Program-made: the position numbers and the translations under genes
Shown here: one piece after another, positions 14,916 to 18,173 of the stretch
How the letters are laid out: every line of letters starts with the position of its first letter
Position numbering within the stretch: the first letter of the stretch is position 1
NCBI GenBank assembly: GCA_037445875.1
Contig: JBBIJR010000072.1
Coordinates: 1-18,173 of the forward strand
Reading direction: 5' to 3'
From: JBBIJR01 sp037445875
GTDB taxonomy: Bacteria > CLD3 > SB21
DNA: 18,173 nt
The notes under the pieces: model-generated
Databases searched by the model: none
The model's input: the letters and a program-made list of their open reading frames with translations, nothing else
Told to the model about the DNA's origin: nothing

Positions 14916-14987
14916 ATGAAACGCAGTAACCACGATCGAGACGTACACGGCGTGATTCGCCGTATCCATCACAAAAGCTTCCTGTAA
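14916..14987 (+). other. possible Arg/His-rich leader ORF upstream of speA
   Basis: ATG at 14916 opens a 23-codon frame (MKRSNHDRDVHGVIRRIHHK followed by SFL) ending with TAA at 14985-14987, 26 bases before the speA start. It contains four Arg codons, two of them adjacent, and four His codons. It has a G-rich but weak ribosome binding sequence (GCGGGTG). A hairpin, ACGGCG-TGATT-CGCCGT (14947-14963), lies inside it with the tandem Arg codons in its 3' arm. In front of an arginine-consuming enzyme this could be a sensing leader peptide, or merely chance. Confidence 0.3.
14947..14963 (+). promoter_or_regulatory. hairpin in the speA leader
   Basis: ACGGCG (14947-14952) and CGCCGT (14958-14963) pair perfectly across a five-base TGATT loop. 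The hairpin lies 38 bases before the speA Shine-Dalgarno and has no T tract. It could take part in attenuation or in mRNA stability. No known riboswitch consensus is recognisable. Confidence 0.45.
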
Positions 14988-15013
14988 GGACCCTTCAATG
15001 AGGAGGTGCACCC

Positions 15014-16939
15014 TTGGCCTGGAGTATTGAACAGTCCAATAAAGTCTACAACGTGGAGGAATGGGGAGCCGGTTACTTTCATATTAATGCCAAGGGCCAC
15101 ATAGGTGTCACACCCGCCAAAGACCCCGCCAAGTCCATCGACCTCTATACAGTGGTCGAAGACATCAAGGCACGCGGCATCCAGCTGCCGACGCTGATTC
15201 GTTTCCAGGACATTCTGCGCAGCCGTGTCAAGGAACTCAATGAGAGCTTTCGAAACGCCATCACCGAGTACCAGTACCGTGGTACGTACACAGGTGTGTT
15301 TCCGATCAAAGTCAATCAACTGCGAGAAGCGGTCGAAGAAATCCTCGACGCGGGCATTCCCTATGGTTACGGTATTGAATGCGGCAGCAAGCCGGAGCTG
15401 TTCGTTGCTCTTGCGTTGATCGAAGACAAAGATACTCCGATTATCGCGAACGGCTACAAAGACTCGGCCTTCATCCGGACGGCGCTGCTGGGCAAACAAC
15501 TCCGCAAGAACGTCATTCTGGTGGTCGAGAAGCTGTCCGAGCTTCGCCACATCCTGCAGGTGTCTCAGGAACTCAACGTCGAACCGGCGATCGGAATACG
15601 GGCGAAACTGAGCACCAAAGGCACCGGTAAATGGGAAGCCTCGAGCGGCGACCAGTCCAAGTTCGGATTGACCACGCCGGATTTCGTCGAGGCGCTCGAA
15701 ATCCTCAAGGCCCACAATCTGCAGCACACGCTCAAGCTACTCCACTTTCATATCGGCTCGCAGGTCCCGGATATCCGTACAATCAAAGCGGCGGTCAAGG
15801 AGGCTGCGCGCATCTACGTGAGCGCGTTCAAGATGGGTATGAACATCCAGTACCTGGATGTGGGCGGCGGACTCGGAGTGGATTACGACGGAAGCCGGAC
15901 ACCGTTCAAGAGCAGTATGAACTACACGATGCAGGAATATGCCAACGACATCGTGTATACGATCCAGGAAGTGTGCGACGCCGAGGACGCACCCCATCCC
16001 CACATCATCAGCGAGAGCGGCCGGGCCATCGTTGCGCATCATTCGGTCCTGGTGCTCGAGATATTCGGAAACATCGAGAAGACCGAGTACATCAAGAAAG
16101 TGGACTATTCGCCGAACGATCCGGACCTGATCCAGGAAATGCTCGATCTGCGTCATCAGCTCCACAAAAAGAACACGAACTACCTGGAAGTTTATCACGA
16201 TGCGGTCCAGCGTCGGGAAGAGGCCCAATCATTGTTCAACCTGGGGTATCTGACGCTGGTGGAAAAGGCAAAGGCGGAGAATCTGTTCTGGGAAATATCG
16301 AAGATCATCTATGATTATACCCGCACCATGGATGTCGTGCCCGAGGAGCTGGCCGATCTGGAGCCCAAACTGGCCGACCAGTACCTCTGCAATTTTTCCG
16401 TCTTTCAGTCTCTCCTGGATCACTGGGCCATCGATCATCTATTCCCGATCGTGCCCATCCACCGTCTCCACGAGGAACCCTCGCGCAAGACGACGCTCGT
16501 CGACATTACCTGCGATTCGGACGGAAAAATATGCAAGTTCATCGATCTGAAGGATGTCAAGGACCGCCTGGAATTGCATCCCCTGAACGGCCAGCCGTAT
16601 TACGTCGGCATTTTCCTGCTCGGCGCCTATCAGGACATCATGGGCGACATGCATAACCTTTTCGGCCGCGTCAACGAGGTGCATGTGTTCATGGATGAAG
16701 AAGAACCCGACTGCTACTATGTTGAAGAGATCATTCCGGGCTCCACCGTGTCGCAGGTGCTTTCCCTGGTACAATACAACGAGAATGAGATCGTCAAGCT
16801 GCTCAAGAAGTCGGTGGACCAACGTATCAAGGAGGGGGTCATAAAGCCCAGCGAGGGTGTTCGTCTGCTGGACACGTATGAACTGGGCCTCAAGGACTAC
16901 ACGTATCTCCAGTTCAACAACGGCTCCGCCCGGAAATAG
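15014..16939 (+). CDS. speA: biosynthetic arginine decarboxylase (PLP-dependent, SpeA)
   Basis: This enzyme converts arginine to agmatine and CO2, the entry to putrescine and spermidine synthesis by the agmatine route. It is an alanine-racemase-fold PLP enzyme of 641 residues, normal for SpeA. The PLP-binding lysine sits in 'GVFPIKVNQLREAVEEIL' (94-111, Lys99). Further marks are 'GYGIECGSKPEL' (118-129), 'SKFGL' (215-219), 'LLHFHIGSQ' (242-250), 'DVGGGLGVDYDGS' (282-294), 'ISESGRAIVAHH' (332-343) and 'VDITCDSDGKI', whose Cys500 corresponds to the second-subunit active-site cysteine. The start is TTG at 15014, backed by a consensus AGGAGGTG at 15001-15008. The ATG at 14998 is out of frame. The leader contains hairpins and a short Arg-rich ORF. 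lnt follows after 9 bp. No agmatinase or agmatine deiminase gene is visible in the window. Confidence 0.97.
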   Translation: MAWSIEQSNKVYNVEEWGAGYFHINAKGHIGVTPAKDPAKSIDLYTVVEDIKARGIQLPTLIRFQDILRSRVKELNESFRNAITEYQYRGTYTGVFPIKVNQLREAVEEILDAGIPYGYGIECGSKPELFVALALIEDKDTPIIANGYKDSAFIRTALLGKQLRKNVILVVEKLSELRHILQVSQELNVEPAIGIRAKLSTKGTGKWEASSGDQSKFGLTTPDFVEALEILKAHNLQHTLKLLHFHIGSQVPDIRTIKAAVKEAARIYVSAFKMGMNIQYLDVGGGLGVDYDGSRTPFKSSMNYTMQEYANDIVYTIQEVCDAEDAPHPHIISESGRAIVAHHSVLVLEIFGNIEKTEYIKKVDYSPNDPDLIQEMLDLRHQLHKKNTNYLEVYHDAVQRREEAQSLFNLGYLTLVEKAKAENLFWEISKIIYDYTRTMDVVPEELADLEPKLADQYLCNFSVFQSLLDHWAIDHLFPIVPIHRLHEEPSRKTTLVDITCDSDGKICKFIDLKDVKDRLELHPLNGQPYYVGIFLLGAYQDIMGDMHNLFGRVNEVHVFMDEEEPDCYYVEEIIPGSTVSQVLSLVQYNENEIVKLLKKSVDQRIKEGVIKPSEGVRLLDTYELGLKDYTYLQFNNGSARK

Positions 16940-16948
16940 ACGTCCCGG

Positions 16949-18173
16949 ATGTTGAAGCACCGCAGCGTTCTGCTCCTTCTCTCTTCCGTCCTGTACTTTC
17001 TGAGCTTCCCTCCCTTTTGGAGCGGCATTCTCTCGTATATCTGCCTTGTGCCGTTCCTCTTTGCCGTTCGCGACCTTCGATGGACCGCAGGCTTCCGTCT
17101 GGGATATGTTTTCGGATTATGTGCGCTGGGTGGCCTTCTGTACTGGCTGGCGTGGAATTCGGGAGCGACATGGTTTCAGGCCGCCGGCCTGTACGTATTG
17201 TGTGTCCTTTACCTGTCTCTTGCATGGGGATTGTTCGGCTTGATGCAGAGCGCTGCGTTCCGAAGATTCGGAGAAAAAGGGGTGTGGGCGGCGCCGGTGG
17301 TCTGGACGGCATTGGAATTTGTGCAGTCCCGCGGTGAGCTGGGATTCAGCTGGCATTCCCTGGCTACGACGCAAACGTACTACACGCCGGCCATCCAGTT
17401 TATTTCCGTGACCGGCATGTACGGATTGACGTTTTGGATCGTAACGGCCAACGTCATGATCTATGGGTGGGTACGGCAATTCATCGAGGGCAGTATGGAG
17501 AACGTTTCCGCCGGGAGGTCGATCGTTTTGGTTGCCTGGATCGTGGCGCCCTGGATTGTCGGATGGTCCGTCCTTCCGGATATCCCACAGGTCGGCGGCA
17601 AGGAACTGTCCGTCTTCATCGTTCAGCCTAATATCGAACCCAACCGAAAATGGCTGGAACGGAACTTTGCCTATCGGGAGATTATGAAGTTGACCCGAGA
17701 AGCACCCACACAACGCGTCGATCTCGTTGTGTGGCCGGAAACGGCCATTCCCAATCGTCTTCGTCAGGAGAAGACCAGGTTGGAGGAAATCCGCGAAGAA
17801 CTTCAAAGGCGCCGCACCTGCTTACTGACCGGCATTCCGGACCGGCGATGGATGACCCGGCGGGATGGTTCCGCGGGCTTTGGAAGCTTCAATTCGGTTT
17901 TTCTGATCCGGCCGGATCGGGAAGAGTTCCAGGCATACGACAAAATGCATCTTGTTCCTTTTGGGGAACATGTTCCCTCGTTCCTGACGGCGTTGGAGAA
18001 ACTTGCGATGGAGGTGGGCGTTCCCGATTACTCCGCGGGGGCGGAGGCCACGGTGTTTTCGCTGCCGTTGTTCGGGGACACGTTGCAAAAGGACTCGGTG
18101 CGGTTTGCGACCGTCGTTTGTCTCGAGAGTGTATTTGCGCATATGGTGAGAGATGCCGTTGTCCGCGGCGCGC
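16949..18173 (+). CDS. lnt: apolipoprotein N-acyltransferase, N-terminal ~408 residues (cut by window edge)
   Basis: This inner-membrane enzyme adds the third acyl chain to the N-terminal cysteine of lipoproteins. The frame is open from the ATG at 16949 to the right edge. The first ~200 residues are hydrophobic with about six membrane segments (starting LLLLSSVLYFLSFPPFW), and include the family's 'GFSWHSLATTQ' region. A periplasmic nitrilase-fold domain follows. The catalytic triad positions are visible: 'VVWPETAIP' (Glu), 'YDKMHLVPFGEHVP' (Lys) and 'TVVCLES' (Cys). In E. coli Lnt the cysteine is followed by Tyr-Glu; here it is Leu-Glu. The start is 9 bp after the speA stop with no evident ribosome binding site, and a TTG directly follows the ATG codon, so the start is approximate. 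About 100 C-terminal residues are missing from the window. Presence of lnt supports a diderm cell. Confidence 0.92.
   Translation, partial: MLKHRSVLLLLSSVLYFLSFPPFWSGILSYICLVPFLFAVRDLRWTAGFRLGYVFGLCALGGLLYWLAWNSGATWFQAAGLYVLCVLYLSLAWGLFGLMQSAAFRRFGEKGVWAAPVVWTALEFVQSRGELGFSWHSLATTQTYYTPAIQFISVTGMYGLTFWIVTANVMIYGWVRQFIEGSMENVSAGRSIVLVAWIVAPWIVGWSVLPDIPQVGGKELSVFIVQPNIEPNRKWLERNFAYREIMKLTREAPTQRVDLVVWPETAIPNRLRQEKTRLEEIREELQRRRTCLLTGIPDRRWMTRRDGSAGFGSFNSVFLIRPDREEFQAYDKMHLVPFGEHVPSFLTALEKLAMEVGVPDYSAGAEATVFSLPLFGDTLQKDSVRFATVVCLESVFAHMVRDAVVRGA

Overview
The window is about 18.2 kb of GC-rich DNA (coding regions look close to 58-60% GC, spacers are clearly more AT-rich) from a bacterium of the Bacteroidota/Chlorobi/Ignavibacteria side of the tree (FCB superphylum). 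The best evidence for this is the 1,589-residue secreted protein in the middle. It carries the fibronectin-like 'LPVELSAFEA...LNWTTESEIDNAYW' segment followed by a 'GNYPNPFNPTTTISY...GTYIYRL'-type C-terminal tail (here GIYIYRLQAG), the sorting domain that type IX secretion recognises in these phyla. An lnt gene indicates a Gram-negative envelope. The genus cannot be named from the sequence alone. Apart from the partial gene at the left edge, every gene lies on the + strand.

Layout. (1) At 1-258 on the - strand is the N-terminal part of an ECF-like RNA polymerase sigma factor, cut by the window edge. A ~110 bp AT-rich divergent spacer follows. (2) At 415-1431 is a PIG3-type NAD(P)H quinone oxidoreductase. 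(3) At 1524-4715 is a partner-switching signalling module: a membrane-bound GAF-SpoIIE (PP2C) phosphatase, a STAS anti-anti-sigma protein and an RsbW/SpoIIAB-like anti-sigma kinase. The three are in the order phosphatase, antagonist, kinase, and no cognate sigma gene lies beside them. A striking nested inverted repeat sits between the phosphatase and the STAS gene. (4) At 4746-6407 is a PHP-domain (CehA/McbA-like) metallohydrolase, probably co-transcribed with the module. (5) At 6615-11384 is the giant secreted repeat protein, closed by a strong intrinsic terminator. (6) At 11554-14852 is a tight run of aroA (class II EPSP synthase), a Gfo/Idh/MocA oxidoreductase and a patatin-like protein. 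The last two overlap by four bases. (7) At 14853-16939 is speA, biosynthetic arginine decarboxylase, read from a TTG codon with a consensus Shine-Dalgarno. Its leader holds hairpins and a short Arg/His-rich ORF. (8) From 16949 to the right edge is lnt, apolipoprotein N-acyltransferase, 9 bp after speA and truncated by the window.

How the genes may work together. The phosphatase would sense a membrane or cytosolic signal, dephosphorylate the STAS protein at Ser58 and so release whatever target the HATPase kinase protein sequesters. That target is not encoded here. The other genes are metabolic (aromatic amino acids, polyamines, redox) or envelope-related (lnt, secreted protein, patatin) and show no single shared pathway. 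No tRNA, rRNA, CRISPR array, insertion sequence or phage gene was recognised. The most interesting signals are the two nested inverted repeats, the Arg-rich leader ORF in front of speA, and the catalytic-residue substitutions in the patatin-like and Gfo-like proteins.
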